From positions 4,903,001 through 4,967,000 of the forward strand of contig NC_087111.1 of assembly GCF_963855985.1 (NCBI RefSeq): a DNA stretch of 64,000 nucleotides. The letters are read 5' to 3'. Shown here in pieces: positions 36,101-46,935 of this stretch. The notes beneath the pieces are model-generated. The model saw only the letters and a list, made by a program, of their open reading frames with translations, was not told the origin of the DNA and searched no databases. Position 1 is the first letter of the stretch; every line of letters begins with the position of its first letter. The stretch is from Ostrinia nubilalis. Lineage: Eukaryota; Arthropoda; Insecta; Lepidoptera; Crambidae. The translations under genes and the position numbers were made by a program.

Positions 36101-39100
36101 ACCTCTTTCTCCTTCTGCGCCAACTTTATCTGCAATTGCTCTTCGTGTCTCTCCAGCTGCTTCTTCAAAGCGTCTTTCAGAGTCTTATCGTTATTGGCTC
36201 TTTGGTCATCAGCCTGCAGGTTTAGAACAAACATTTAGTTGTTAATCTCTTAATATTAGGCTTATAAATAAATGTCTAAAAACATACCCGTTTCCTGTAT
36301 TCCCTGTCCAACTCATACTTCCTCTTTTTGTATTCGGCTTGTATCGCGTAGTTTCTATTTTTCAGGTCTTTCTCAGTCTGTGGTAGTGCTAAAAGGATAG
36401 AACATTATTTAAGATGCTGCTCGCTGCCTATATTTTAACTCTTGCTAAAGCCTAAAAAGAAGCTAGTTACGTTTGGATTATTTTCACTCACTTTCGAGCC
36501 CTCGATTGATTCTCTCAGTCATGCCCGCTGATGCTTCGCAAAGCTCGACTTGCAGTTTTGTCGCCTAAAATAATGAAAACTTTATGAAATAATGAATAAA
36601 AACTCTTCCTACATCGCTTCATAACAAATGGTGTTCAGAAACGCAAGCACTTCGCAGTGTGCTATGCGAAAGAAAGTTACACTACCCTAGTCCGGACTCC
36701 GGAGAGACTAGTGGATTAAGTATGTAGAATTCGCATTGCAAAATGGGCCTACTCAAGAAAATTTTGGGGTGTCCTCCAAGGTCTTTGGGACGGAACTGCG
36801 AGTTATTGTAGGTACACGCTAGACATTAAGTCCGCCACTGTATTAATGTGGATATAAGTATAAATAAATAAAAATAGACGGCAGACGTTCTTTCGCGGCT
36901 CCGCCCCAAACTGTGGCTCGCTCTGTAAGAGTAAGCGACGTCTGACTTACTTCAAAACCATTCATGTACTCACATATCTAAAAGTGTGGTATAACAATAG
37001 ATCCGGGTCCCCCTGTAGCACCGGCTTCTTGTGGTCGTATCGCAGTCCGGAGAACAAGGTCTGGTTCTCATCGGTGTACTTGGTCACTAGCTCTTCGACC
37101 TTGAAAGAAATCAGTCAATACTTTTGCGACTTTTAACTAGAAACTCGAACGGATAGTTTGGCTAGTTAACTCCTCTTAGTTAACTACTTACAAATTCTAA
37201 ATACTTTTCACTCTACCAAAACTTGTAATAAGGCTTTTCAGGTAGCAATGAATAAGAATCGTAAGGCCAAGTTCGTTCCGTTCGTTGTTTGGATGTAAAA
37301 TTGTCAACAGACCTAGTTCTTCTGGTTTACACAAATTTACACATATCCGAAAGTACCAAACCTTGTCAACTTGCGCATCCAACGCAACCGACTTGTCGTT
37401 CTCCCACTGGTACTGCATGCGGGCTGCCGAGATCTTATCACGGAGGTCTGTTATCAAGCCTCTGACCGCGTTGATGTGCTCCTTGGGCGCTTGCACACCG
37501 CACTCCAGATAGCGGGATAACTCGTCTATAAGATAGCTTTGTTAAGAGATGTGGAATTCCCTGCCTACCGTCAGTGTTCGTGATCGAAACAGAAATGAGG
37601 AGATCCGCAGAGGAACCAAAGAGACTGACATAGCCCGCAGAATTGCTAAAATAAAGTGGAAGTGGGCGGGGAACATAGCTCGCAGAGTTGAGAGCCGCTG
37701 GGGCAGAAAAGTTTTCGAGTAGCGACCACGGGCCGGATGACGTAGTGTGGACAGGCCCCACTAGGTGTACCGACGATCTGGTGAAGGTCGCGGGATGTTC
37801 CTGGATGCGCGGCGTAGGACCGGTCGTTGAACTAGCCTATTCAGTTTAATAAATCGTTCGGTGTTTAATAAATAATCGCAAGTAAGTTGCACAAGCTTTA
37901 GTAGTCAGTCTAGTCACGTAAAAGTGTAATAGAAAATAACTGATCTAACTGAAAGAGAACTCTACCGAACTTGATACGATAAAAATATTTACCCATCTTG
38001 GTCGTAGCATCGCAAATATTGTCCGATGATTGTTGAACCAAATCCAGACGTTCGGCTTTTGCGCCATGTATTTCTTTAAGTTTTGTCATACAGAAATTCA
38101 CCATGGTATCTTCTACCAGCTGAAAAGATCAATTCATGTCAATACCCAACCCAAGTCTCAAATCAATTGATTTGATTTTGCTCCAGCAGACTTGGAATTT
38201 TAGAAGTTAAAGCATACCGCTGATCGCTATGCCTTTTAACTAACGTAATTTCAGCATTCTGTTATTAGACTATACCAGTGGAGTCGAGCACAGAATAGCA
38301 ATAGATAAGTAGCCCCTGAATCAAGTAAAATCAAACCGTTTTCAGCTACGTTAGCAGTAGTAGTTCAGCGTTAAGTTCCAAACCAAAACCTCAATAGTTT
38401 CTAGAAAAAAACATGAGAAGTCCTAACTCTTCTACTTAGGCCCAGAACAGACGGTGAAACGCAACTGCAACGAAACTGCAACTGCTAGTTACTTTTGAGT
38501 TGCATCTAAGTTTCTGCCATAGCGTCCGTTGGGAGACCACACATGACGCGACCAGTTTGAAACTTTCAGTTTCAGTTTCATTCATGAGAATCATCAGATA
38601 GTTGCAGTTTCGTTGCAGTTGCGTTTCACCGTCTGTTCTGGGCCTTACTCTTAGATATTATCTAGGTTTTAATTGACACATACCGTGTTATAATAATTGC
38701 AAGCGTCCTTAGCAGTAATGTAGTTGTTGATGACGGCCTCTCCAAGATCTTTTATGCACTCCTCGATCTCGCAAATTCCCTTCGTGATCACTGGAGGTGG
38801 TAGAACCTCGCATTTTGGTTTCTCATCACTCCCTGTGATGATAAATGTATGGTTAAGTCTGTTTTTATCTCAAACTTCGTTAGTAACTTCTAAACCACCC
38901 CGCACACCACAAACTTTTAGTTGGCCGATAGTTGGGTCGAGCTGTTGGTCGGTATGAACATATATCGAAGTGCGCTCACTGCACCGATTTGGTATCGGCC
39001 GATTCTTCGTACAAATTAGAAGTGATCGACTTTTACACAACTACCTACAACTATCACATTCCATTACCTCTTGGATGTAACAACCAAAAAAATATACCTA

Positions 39101-42100
39101 CTGTGTGCTTGTTGCTATTTAATGAAAGCATATTACTTACCTTCATCTTTAGGTGGTGGTGGTGGAGCAGCTGAAATTAAAATAATTCTATTATTATTAT
39201 ATCACGTTTAAGTACCACGTAAACCACGTTATCAAGGTTCGTTTTGTCACAAGATTCTGAAAATTTTGTTCGATTTTTGGTCTTTACAGGACTATTTCCC
39301 ATCTCGTTCCCACCGCAGCATTTCCTGTATAGCCAGGATCTACTGAGAGCTTAACCGCAAATAAATACACAACCAGTGAAGGTCACGTTTGTCCCGGGGG
39401 AAAGTTAAACTGTCATTGGACCCGCAAAGAAATTACATATTAGGAAACATAAGAGTTTCTTTGGTTGGTCTGCCTAATTCGTATCATTATTGCCTAACCA
39501 GTAGTCTTAATACAGGGTGTCCCAAAAACAATGGATAACCCTGTAACCATCGATAGGCCTCGCCATGGTCTCCCTAACGTCCAATTTTGACCCCAGTAAA
39601 AATATCACCGTTTTCAAGATTTTTAAGTTTTTGTGCATTTTTAGAAAATTGCCACCTGCGATTAGCTACTTTTTCTCATGCCATTTCTACAAATGAGGAT
39701 ACTTTTCAATCTAGTTTTTTTCCTTATCACAAGGGATAGTTGGGCTATCAAAAGAAAAGATTAAAGTTCAACAAACAAGTTAAAAAGTATGAAAATTTTA
39801 AGAAATTGCAGAGAAGAAGGAAAAATTAATTCATTGTCTTGCACTTTTGATCAGCCATCGTGTAAAAAAAATGTAGGAAGACCATCGTGCCCATTACCTT
39901 AAAAACTTCCTTGGTTAATTGAGATTCTAAAAAAATATCACAAGCCTATGATATTCTGTATTATTTTTATCTTATGGCTACTTGAATAGCAACTAGTATG
40001 AAAACTGCAAAAATGAGTTTTTCTCGTAATAGTTAAACTAGGACTGCATAGTGGCATTAAATACAAATGGATAATTTTTAGCGTAGGAATTTGATTAAAG
40101 CAACATTTTATCATCATCATCATCATCATTTCAGCCGTAGGACGTCCACTGCTGAACATAGGCCTGTACCCCAATGATTTTCATAATGACCGCTTAGTAG
40201 CGGCCTGCATCCAGCACCTTCCTGCTTACCTTTATGAGGTCGTCGGTCCACTTTGTAGGTGGACGTCCTACGATGCGCTTTCCGGTACGTAGCCTCCACT
40301 TGAACCCTGCTGCCTCAGTTCTGCGAACTACTGTGCCTTGCCCTTTGCCACTTCAGCTTGCTGTTCCGTCGGGCTATGTCAGCGACTTTAGTTCGTTTAC
40401 AGGGCTCCTAATTTCTGATTTTGTGATTACATAATTTTTGTTTTACACCTTATAAATGTGCCTATAGACAGATGTCCGTGATGATACACGGCTCGGAAAC
40501 GTGGATTTTTTGCACAGCGTGCTATGGAAGGGGCTATGCTCGGGTTTCTTTACGAAACGATATCAGAAATTAGGAGCCCTGTAAACGAACTAAAGTCTCT
40601 GACATAGCCCGACGGAACAGCAAGCTGAAGTGGCAAAGGGCAAGGCACAGTAGTTCGCAGATTTGAGGCAGCAGGGTTCAAGTGGAGGCTACCTACCGGA
40701 GAGCGCATCGTAGGACGTCTACCTACAAAGTGGACCGACGACTTCATAAAGATAAGCAGGAAGGTGCTGTATGCAGGCCGCTACCAAGCGGTCATTATGA
40801 AAATTATTAGGGTACAGGCCTATGTTCAGCAGTGGACGTCCTACGGCTGAAATGATGATGATGATGATGATAAAATGTTGCTTTATTTAAATTCCTACGC
40901 TAAAAATTATCCATTTGTATTTAATGCCACTATGCAGTCCTAGTTTAACTATTACGAGAAAAACTCATTTTTGCAGTTTTCATACTAGTTGCTATTCAAG
41001 TAGCCATAAGATAAAAATAATACAGAATACATAGGCTTGTGATATCTTTTTAGAATCTCAATTAACCAAGGAAGTTTTTAAGGTAATGGGCACGATGGTC
41101 TTCCTACATTTTTTTTACACGATGGCTGATCAAAAGTGCAAGACAATGAATTAATTTTTCCTTCTCTTCTGCAATTTCTTAAAATTTTCATACTTTCAAA
41201 CTAGTTTGTTGAACTTTGATCTTTTCTTTTGATAGCCCAACTATCCCTTGTGATAAGGAAAAAAATTAGATTGAAAAGTATCCTTATTTGTAGAAATGGC
41301 ATGAGAAAAAGTAATCGCAGGTGGCAATTTTCTAAAAATGCACAAAAACTTAAAAATCTTGAAAACGGTGATATTTTTACTGGGGTCAAAAATGGACGTT
41401 AGGGAGATCATGGCAAGGCCTATCGATGGTTGCAGGGTTATCCATTGTTTTTGGGACACCCTGTATACTCGTACCTTCAACAGGCTTGATATCCCCATCC
41501 AAAGAACACTGCTTAGGCTTCCTATCTTCGGAGTAATCGTTGATGTACTTCTTCAGATCATCAACGCACTGTTCAGCAAACTCCTTGTAGGTCATGTTCT
41601 CCTCATAGGCTATGGCTATGAAGTCGTCGAACCATGGCGCGTGGAGCGTGAGCCAGTCTCGGACTTCTGGGGACTGTCTGAAAGCAAAGGATTCTCGACC
41701 ATGTGAGTAAACTAAATGGGAATATTAGGACAATTCATTTTTCCACTGAGACTTTTATACCTCACAAAGGAGAAGCTCTTGAAATGTCTTTATGCCCGTG
41801 TTCATCTAAGTTTTTATCAAGTTATCAACAATCGTAAGATGACGAACATAACAGCTCGAATATGAATTTCCAAGAGCAAGACAGTGATGTCAGATGGGAG
41901 ATTGCTCCCGTTTTCCAGTTCTCATGAACTGGAGAAAAATAGAGCCATCAGACAGCGTTGCTTACGTCCAACATCAACAGCTAGACCCCTTTATTTATCT
42001 AAACGCCTACTGCTATTACCTACCAAGAAATAACAACAATTATTATGCCACAAGCGCACTTACTTGGCGTAGAAAGCAAACCCTCCCGCCAAAACCAGCA

Positions 42101-42251
42101 TAGTAAGCGCGCCCCAGAACAAACGGTCGTCTTTGGGCGGCTTTGGCGGCGGCGCGGGGCACGTGTCGCGCTCCGTCGGGTTCTTATACTTGAGGTGCGG
42201 GCCGCAGCGGCTCACCGACTTGAGTTGAAACTCGGCTGCGGGCCGGCAGTA
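18146..42251 (-). CDS. Mic60: MICOS subunit Mic60 / mitofilin, copy A (5' end not found)
   Basis: Mic60 anchors the MICOS complex in the inner mitochondrial membrane and shapes crista junctions. Sixteen exons were placed: 42064-42251, 41475-41677, 39141-39170, 38684-38832, 37993-38119, 37362-37525, 36974-37099, 36492-36564, 36288-36388, 36103-36213, 35768-35885, 35133-35270, 21126-21229, 20658-20759, 18518-18606 and 18146-18323. They sum to 2001 bp (666 aa plus stop) in one frame. A Cys-containing leader and proline run precede a transmembrane segment (LFWGALTMLVLAGGFAFY, residues 44-61), then YAK and SPEVRDWLTLHAPWFDDF. A charged coiled-coil stretch fills the middle. The carboxy end has YFLSWLQS and the mitofilin-domain ending LETRQAAEAVLAHAAALGLQ. 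Exons are intact and mostly well bordered; the donor of 35768-35885 (GTTTGA) is weak. The first exon with start codon and targeting peptide was not found. Similarity is to remembered mitofilins. Confidence 0.85.
18640..19990. repeat. candidate DNA element with repeated 'tcccctatttcg' motifs, plus C/G-tract repeats
   Basis: Short phrases recur toward both ends: 'gtgccccctacttcgg' at 18646, 'atgtcccctatttcggga' at about 18890, and the inverted 'cacgaaataggggaca' at about 19907. This resembles the subterminal repeats of the elements near 22.5-30 kb, but no terminal repeats or target duplication could be fixed. Between 19050 and 19290 a ~100-bp unit is repeated two to three times, each with a G run facing a C run. 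It lies in the second-last intron of Mic60-A. Confidence 0.35.
21551..21715 (-). repeat. copy of ~190-bp interspersed repeat
   Basis: Contains 'cactgcaactcctgtgtagc' and 'gtcccggggaaagttaaact', matching the complement of the copy at 10972-11152. It lies at the 3' start of the giant Mic60-A intron. Confidence 0.65.
24189..26215. mobile_element. 2.0-kb TIR element inserted in the RNase H LINE
   Basis: The ends are inverted copies: CTGAACCATTTAAGAACC at 24189 and its complement ending at 26215. Flanks are TCGG and TCGA, a likely 4-bp duplication with one change. Subterminal phrases such as 'cttactaggttttaaaatgg' recur at about 24457, 25993, 26050 and 26190. The centre holds an RTE LINE fragment. 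The split LINE reads on across it, which supports these borders. Confidence 0.65.
24500..25960 (+). mobile_element. RTE-type LINE, internally deleted
   Basis: The frame from 24540 reads GTLNIRPKLERRRLMKST and NPETFQLELQNRFE, the stretch after the RTE endonuclease. From 25020 it reads ELLEEIEKFYGQPYTSVC and LKQLKNNKAPGDDGITAELL, the start of the reverse transcriptase. A frameshift lies near 25270. A deletion near 25427 then joins LLSHVY directly to the region before HLRFADDIVVMAET (about 25520), the FADD catalytic block. The end (25750-25870) encodes GRSNFEKEVNRRIQLGW. Endonuclease, middle of the RT and tail are missing, so the element is dead. Confidence 0.8.
28450..29950 (-). mobile_element. 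RTE LINE fragments inside element C copy 1
   Basis: On the minus strand, 29720-29950 encodes EGLKALQKLFNSVILEGK, LFFKKGDKTLLKNYRPISL and SRVITNRLARKLDDFQ, reverse-transcriptase block A. Positions 28448-28690 encode DGRWGRKILEWRPRAGRRNV, the carboxy end. The middle is partly deleted and out of frame. The 3' end abuts a T/A run and the 'acgcagttaggtt' flank; the 5' end meets 'aacccaactgcgtaaaaatg', showing that the LINE sits in a palindromic centre. Confidence 0.75.
28985..29158. mobile_element. Harbinger-like MITE, 174 bp, TAA/TTA duplication
   Basis: Ends GGCTGGTTTTAGTGTCACGC and its near-complement. TAA flanks both sides. The interior holds inverted blocks around 'tgcggatcgctccgcac'. Copies lie at 47640-47822 and 56632-56801. 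It interrupts RTE sequence ('cagttaggtaggtcc' when uninterrupted). Confidence 0.8.
30780..34344 (-). CDS. Mutator-like DDE transposase fused to YqaJ-type nuclease, six exons, intact
   Basis: Exons: 34247-34344, 33914-34114, 33728-33832, 33296-33388, 33149-33218 and 30780-33077. They total 2865 bp (954 aa plus stop) with no stop. A 5' UTR intron (34349 to about 34438) precedes the ATG. Numbering from the methionine at 33053 (757 aa), a CxxC pair (residues 55, 58) opens a Mutator-like transposase fold. Candidate catalytic acids are D160 (in VEADCCWSKRSY), D254 or D256 (LIADGDASTY, followed by ECTNHLL) and E410 (TTNRAEQFNSIV). From about 545 a PD-(D/E)xK YqaJ-type nuclease follows: WLEIRRCILTAS, E599, D633 (LGASPDG), E642 and K644 (IIELKCP), and the YQIQGQLH box. 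The amino end is basic (MGRIDKTYYGSKKSVRSRKN), then acidic and serine-rich. A transposase seems most likely, with domestication possible. It lies within a Mic60-A intron, same strand. Its element ends were not found. Confidence 0.85.
33418..33662 (-). mobile_element. tRNA-derived SINE
   Basis: On the minus strand a tRNA-like head has a box-A-like 'tggcccagtgataatggccg' and a box-B-like 'gtaggttcgaaacc'. It leads into the body 'aaaacggtgaaggaaaaaca', typical of lepidopteran tRNA SINEs, and ends near 'agtgaggacgttatag'. It lies in the intron between exons 3 and 4 of the transposase-nuclease gene, so that gene has itself been invaded. Confidence 0.65.
34440..35130. other. region upstream of the transposase-nuclease gene
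   Basis: This AT-rich stretch holds the putative 5' UTR exon near 34440-34570, with a GC-richer patch at 34480-34560 that could be a promoter. No terminal repeat matching the 3' side of the gene (30606-30780) was recognised. Mic60-A exon 35133-35270 follows. Confidence 0.4.
36625..36960. repeat. interspersed repeat of unknown family
   Basis: This intron of Mic60-A has a GC-richer insert with 'cggactccggagagactagt' and a tail phrase 'cggctccgccccaaactgtg'. It looks like a transposon remnant, but I recognise no family and see no coding frame. Confidence 0.35.
37590..37830 (+). repeat. RTE LINE 3' coding end
   Basis: Encodes, with breaks, KVTDIARRIAKIKWKWAG-type sequence, then the GRKVFE and TRCTDDLVKVAG blocks of the RTE carboxy end. 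It lies in the Mic60-A intron next to exon 37362-37525. Confidence 0.65.
38439..38644. mobile_element. Harbinger-like MITE, 206 bp, TTA duplication
   Basis: The ends are near-perfect inverted repeats: GGCCCAGAACAGACGGTGAA on the left and its complement on the right. TTA flanks both sides (38436-38438 and 38645-38647). The right border is 40 bp from Mic60-A exon 38684-38832. Confidence 0.85.
39283..39445 (-). repeat. copy of ~190-bp interspersed repeat
   Basis: Carries 'gactatttcccatctcgttc' and 'cgtttgtcccgggggaaagt', matching the complement of the copy at 10972-11152. It lies in a Mic60-A intron. Confidence 0.65.
39513..41463. mobile_element. 1.95-kb palindromic (foldback) element, TA duplication
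   Basis: The left end CAGGGTGTCCCAAAAACAAT at 39513 is inverted at 41463, and TA lies outside both ends. The two arms, 39513-40419 (907 bp) and 40562-41463 (902 bp), are inverted copies along their whole length around a 142-bp spacer. Each arm includes an RTE 3' tail (40105-40410 and 40570-40875). The TA duplication and CAGGGTG end suit a Tc1/mariner-type MITE that became a long inverted repeat. The right end leaves only 9 bp of intron before Mic60-A exon 41475-41677. Confidence 0.85.
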
Positions 42252-42286
42252 CTGCAGAGATTAAGCCAATCATCAGCTGCCACTTA

Positions 42287-42641
42287 AGGCTTCCACAGAC
42301 CAAACACAGGTCAGAAGCAGTGCGGGTCAGTTGCAGCGCGACTGAGGCACACTGAAAACAGCGCAGTTTCAAAGCAGTTGCAATGCGGGCGGTTGTCAAA
42401 AATTTAAATATTCGGAAACGCGCTGCTACCGCCCTGCGTCCGGTGTGTCATGCTAATATGGCCGCCATAGTAATCGCGCCGCCTCGTTTGTCGTTCGGCA
42501 GTTGCAGTGCGGCGCGGTTGGAGCGCGGGCCCGCGTTCAAATTTGGTGTGACACACTTCAAAGAGTTTCTTGTATTACAACTTGCGCGGGCCCGCATTCA
42601 AACTGCGCTGCTACTGCCCCGCGTTTGGTCTCCCCAAGCCT
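42287..42641. mobile_element. 355-bp MITE, TTA duplication
   Basis: Ends AGGCTTCCACAGACCAAAC and its near-complement (GTTTGGTCTCCCCAAGCCT), with TTA on both sides. The interior is GC-rich with inverted 'gcgcgggcccgc' blocks. It lies between the Mic60-A transmembrane exon and its partial duplicate. Confidence 0.7.
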
Positions 42642-42687
42642 TTAATGTAGACCGTGAAGCCAAGTAAGACGAATTTAAGAGGCGCGC

Positions 42688-42812
42688 GTATAGAACTGGC
42701 GGTCTTTAGGCAGCGGGGGGCACGTGTCGCGCTCCGTCGGGTTCTTATACTTGAGGTGGGGGCCGCAGCGGCTCACCGACTTAAGCTGGAACTCGGCTGC
42801 GGGCCGGCAGTA
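42688..42812 (-). pseudogene. partial duplicate of the Mic60-A transmembrane exon
   Basis: This repeats the acceptor and first part of exon 42064-42251 (from YCRPAAEFQLKSVSRCGPHL to NPTERDTCP). It then diverges before the transmembrane segment, reads into a stop within about 10 codons and has no splice donor. It cannot replace the real exon. Confidence 0.8.
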
Positions 42813-44449
42813 CTGCGGGGTACAAGCTAATCATCACCAGGTCACTTAATCCGCACTGCTCTCTCTAATTACCTACCAGAGGCAAATGGATTAGGCCTAG
42901 ACTCCCCACGCTCGTCCAACCATCACTGTAATGGAGTACTGGAGGTAGGCAAGTTATTGTCTAAACTTTTTAGACAATATGCTGTAACGCCTAATTATAC
43001 GAAACTTGCTTCATCCATTTCGCAAATAATTTTGATTCGCTAACCCATGTGCACCACTGTAACCCATGTGTAAGCCAATCACCTGATTATAGATGAAGGC
43101 TGTGATGCCAAATCAGATGAAGATTCTTCATCTCTGAACTCCAGCAACTCATTTATGAGTAGCGTTTAAACGAAATACAAAGGGCGCGTGTAAAACGCAC
43201 AGGAGAAACGTTTAAACCTTAGTTGCAGGGTAGGCATAATAATGCTATTCGAAGTGGCTCTACATTAAGAACGTGGCAAGAATGCCCTTACTTTTATATC
43301 CTTCTTTGGCTCAAAATTCGGCTACATACTTTCATAAATTGCTCTTTAACACTTAAACTGTGTTGCTACTTAACATAGCGATGGTGGAAGTATCAATTAA
43401 TGTAAGGGACATTTTGGCCAAAATGAGTTATATACATATACCAACGCATTCAGAATTTTCGGCTCTATCGATTGGTATACTTGAAATGTTGATATCTTTA
43501 AAAATGTCCCTTACCTTAAACATTTTTAGTCGTCTGAATACGACTTTTGGGGAAATAAATGATTTAAAGGACGTAAATTCCTTTTAATAATACAATTCAG
43601 CCCTTACCCTAAACTGCTGAACTGTTTTTGAACTCATTGAACCTTACTTCATTTTAAACTTTTTGATTTATCATAATTAGGCCCTTACGTTAATATGCAT
43701 ATAGGATATCAATTACTTTTTTTGGTGGTGATATGCATTTAATGCCTCCCACTCCTACTACACTTATGAACACTAAGTTGTCTTGTCTCTATCTTTTTTC
43801 TGTTCATTTTTACGCAGTTGGGTTTTTGACCGAGGGGCTGAAGGCTCTTCAGAAGCTGTTCAATTCCGTCATCCTCGAAGGAAAAACGCCTACGGTATGG
43901 CACAGAAGTGTGGTGATACTCTTCTTCAAAAAAGGCGACAAAACCTTGTTGAAGAATTATAGACCCATCTCACTTCTGAGCCATGTCTACAAGCTGTTTT
44001 CCAGAGTCATTACGAATCGTCTCACTCGTAAGCTCGATGACTTCCAGCTTCTCAAACAAGCCGGTTTCCGAAAAGGCTTTAGTACACCACATACATACGC
44101 CACGGCAGATTATACAGAAGACCGAGGAGTATAGTCAGTCACTTTGCCTGGCGTTTGTGGACTATGAGAAAGCTTCGATCGAGACCTGGGCAGTACCCCT
44201 TTTGTACCCTTTGCACCACCGGTCTGCACCACTGGTGGTGCAAAGGGTATTTTTAAATCCCTCTTGCACCACCAACAAATAGTGTTGTGCTACCATCGAC
44301 TGTAAAACTAGTAGTAGACTGTAAAATACTTAATAATTCAATTGTTATAAATAAATCAAAACCTACCTAAAAGTTTTAATTTGTGTGTGTGTAAGTGCCT
44401 ATAAACATTTCACTTCAGACCCACGATACCCCGGGCCTACATCCTACAT

Positions 44450-44605
44450 ACAACGAATAAAGTACCAGGGCAACATAACCATAAAGGAGCTATTTTATGA
44501 TACATGTTTATTTCTCGGATCAACCAAGAAGAATTTGATATAGCTCCTTTATGATTATGTTGCCCTGGTAGGTACTTTAGGAATTATTCGTTGTATGTAT
44601 GTATG
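44450..44605. repeat. inverted-repeat MITE
   Basis: 'caacgaataaagtaccaggg' and 'aaccataaaggagctatttt' on the left are mirrored by 'tagctcctttatgattatgt' and 'attcgttgta' on the right. It is about 155 bp long and lies inside the 2.9-kb MULE-like element. Confidence 0.6.
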
Positions 44606-44712
44606 AATGGTTGTTATTAATTTTTATGTTATGTTGTCAAATCTGTCCAGTAGTTTCGGAGCCTATTCAGTACAAACAAACAATCAAATCTTTCCTCTTT
44701 ATAATATTAACT

Positions 44713-46935
44713 AGCTTTGGTCGCCCGCTACGCGGGCTACAAAAGCTAGATCTGCGATGCTGGCCGCTCCGGGCTTCGCCCTACGCGGCGCTCGGCCTGC
44801 GGCCTCGCATTCGGAGCTCGGCCTTCGGCCTCGCAAAAATTACAGGGGGCGTTGTCGTTTGTCACGGTGCTCTTGTGCTTTTTTGACGCAACACAGGTAC
44901 ATCTATGGCGACTGTCGGGATTTGAACCATCGCTCGGCCTTCGGCCTCGCCTTTCTGTCTGTCACTGGGCTCTAGTCCTTTTTTGACGCATTAAAAATAA
45001 ATCTATGGCGACTCACAGGCTTTAAACTATCGCTCGGCCTTCGGCCTCGCCTTTTTCTACTTTAGCTAAGCCCCCCTGCATACAATTTGTATGGAGAACT
45101 TAGTCCCTTTAGGAAAACGGGTGAACGCTTGGCGGCCATCTTGGATTTCCAAAATTTTGCATTTTTTCCTTAATCTCGACCATTTTCCGCGCCGAACCCC
45201 ATTTTTACTTTTTTTCTATCCTCACCCAGTCCCGAGGAGCAACGCCTTAAAAACACCCATGTCACAAAATTTTGTGTTCCCGTAATTCCCAGTGTTGCCA
45301 GGTGATCGAGATGAAAATGGTCAAATGTCATTAGTTTGACCTATTTGCAGGAGGCGTCATCCAAATTTCTGACCGGAAGTCGTTATTTCCATTTTTTACA
45401 TTTTTTGACCAAATCTTCCAAAGTATGGCAACACTGGAAATTTTTGTTTTCCCAAACGATACTCCTTGACAAACTACGTAATCGCCCCATACAACTCGAC
45501 TTTCCCAAATGTTGCCAACTGCCCGAAAAATGCATTTGAAAAATCAGAAATCTGAAACTTTTTACAAAATGGCCGCTCACTCGGTCGCCATCTTGATTTT
45601 CTGACATTTCGGATTTTTCCCATAGTCTGGATCGTATAACCGACTAAACCACATTTTTGGATTTTTTCTGCCATATCTCCTTCTGTCCGTCCTTAACTTT
45701 AAAGACACCCATGTCGAAAAAAATACTTTTCCCCGTAGCTCCCAGTGTTGCCAGGTGATCGAGATGAAAATGGTCAAATGTCATTTGCACGACCCCTTTG
45801 CAGGAGGCTTTGTCCAAATTTTTGACCGGAAGTCGTTATTTCTACTTTCGACATTTTTGGACCAAATCTCCCAAAGTGTGGCAACACTGAAGAAATTTCT
45901 TCACCCAAGCAAAACCTCTCGACAGGACACACAACCGCCTCATACAACTCGACTTTCCAAAATGTTGCCAACTACTCGAAAAATGAATTCCAAAATTTCG
46001 AATTTTTCAACTTTTTACAAAATGGCCGCTCACGCCGCCGCCATCTTGATTTTCTGACATTTCGGATTTTTCCCATAATCTGGGTCGTATATGCGACCAA
46101 ACGTCATTTTTATTTTTTTTCTGCCATGACTCCTTCTGTCTGTCACTAACTTTAAAGACACCCATGTCGCAAAAAAAACTTTTCCCCATAACTTTCAGTG
46201 TTGCCAGACTTTTTTCATAAAAATGGTAAAATGTCATTCGGGTCCCCAAACGTCACCAAACTGCATACCAAGTTTTTGGAATTTCTGGAAATTTCCATTT
46301 TCTACTATCCGGGGCCGTGGTGGAAAATTTTCTTCCAAAATGGTAGTTTTTTCCGATTCATGGCAACACTCGAATAACAGACCAACAATCGCCCGGAACA
46401 ATGTACCCCACTCCGGTGTCGCCATCTACCGGAAAATTGCTGTCAAACTTTGACAATTTTTATGCTCGCAACAAAATGGCCGACGGCTCAGCCGCCATCT
46501 TGTTTTTTGATAATCTGTGAATGTATCTCTTAAGAAGACTATACATGTCACAAATACTCAAAAGAAATTTTCAAAAACAATTGCGCATCTCGGAGTGACA
46601 CCTCCCTAAAAACACCTCAAAATCGCATTTTCAATCCAAGATGGCGGCGCGGCCATTTTGTTTTTCCGTTTTTTTCTCACATTTTTTAGCACACCTTGGC
46701 AACCCCAACCAACCACCAAAAAAGAAAAAATTCAGGACCAAAGACAGAAAAGTTTGAGTTTCAAAAAGTGCCGCCATTTTGTTTTTTGGTTCAAAAAATG
46801 TGGTAAAGCTGTCAGTCAAAAAATCTAGTTAAAAACAAACACTAACAATTTTACCCCTCTCCCCTCTAAATACCCCAAAAATACCCCTGATCAGTGAGTG
46901 AGTGAGTCAGTGGTAATCGAGCTTTATATATTATA
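44713..46935. repeat. 2.2-kb repeat with ~450-bp internal tandem units
   Basis: It starts with a GC-rich 'cgcccgctacgcgggct' hairpin after CTAG and ends in a 'gagtgagtgagtcagtgg' tail. Between 45280 and 46230 a ~450-bp unit recurs about three times, marked by 'cccagtgttgccaggtgatc' (45288, 45740; diverged at 46195) and 'aaaatggccgctcac' (45567, 46018). The short frames here share the same repeated translations and are not genes. The boundary signs are Helitron-like, but the family is unknown to me. Confidence 0.5.

Noticed and set aside
41338..41706. 122-aa plus-strand frame
   Set aside because: Antisense to a Mic60-A exon and the end of the palindromic element.
43733..44134. 133-aa frame beginning MHLMPPTPTTLMNTKLS
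   Set aside because: Its first part is non-coding element C flank and the rest is an RTE reverse-transcriptase fragment; the same join occurs at 29565-30050.
45091..46819. Cluster of frames of 60-100 aa on both strands
   Set aside because: They repeat each other because of the ~450-bp tandem units; no conserved protein features.
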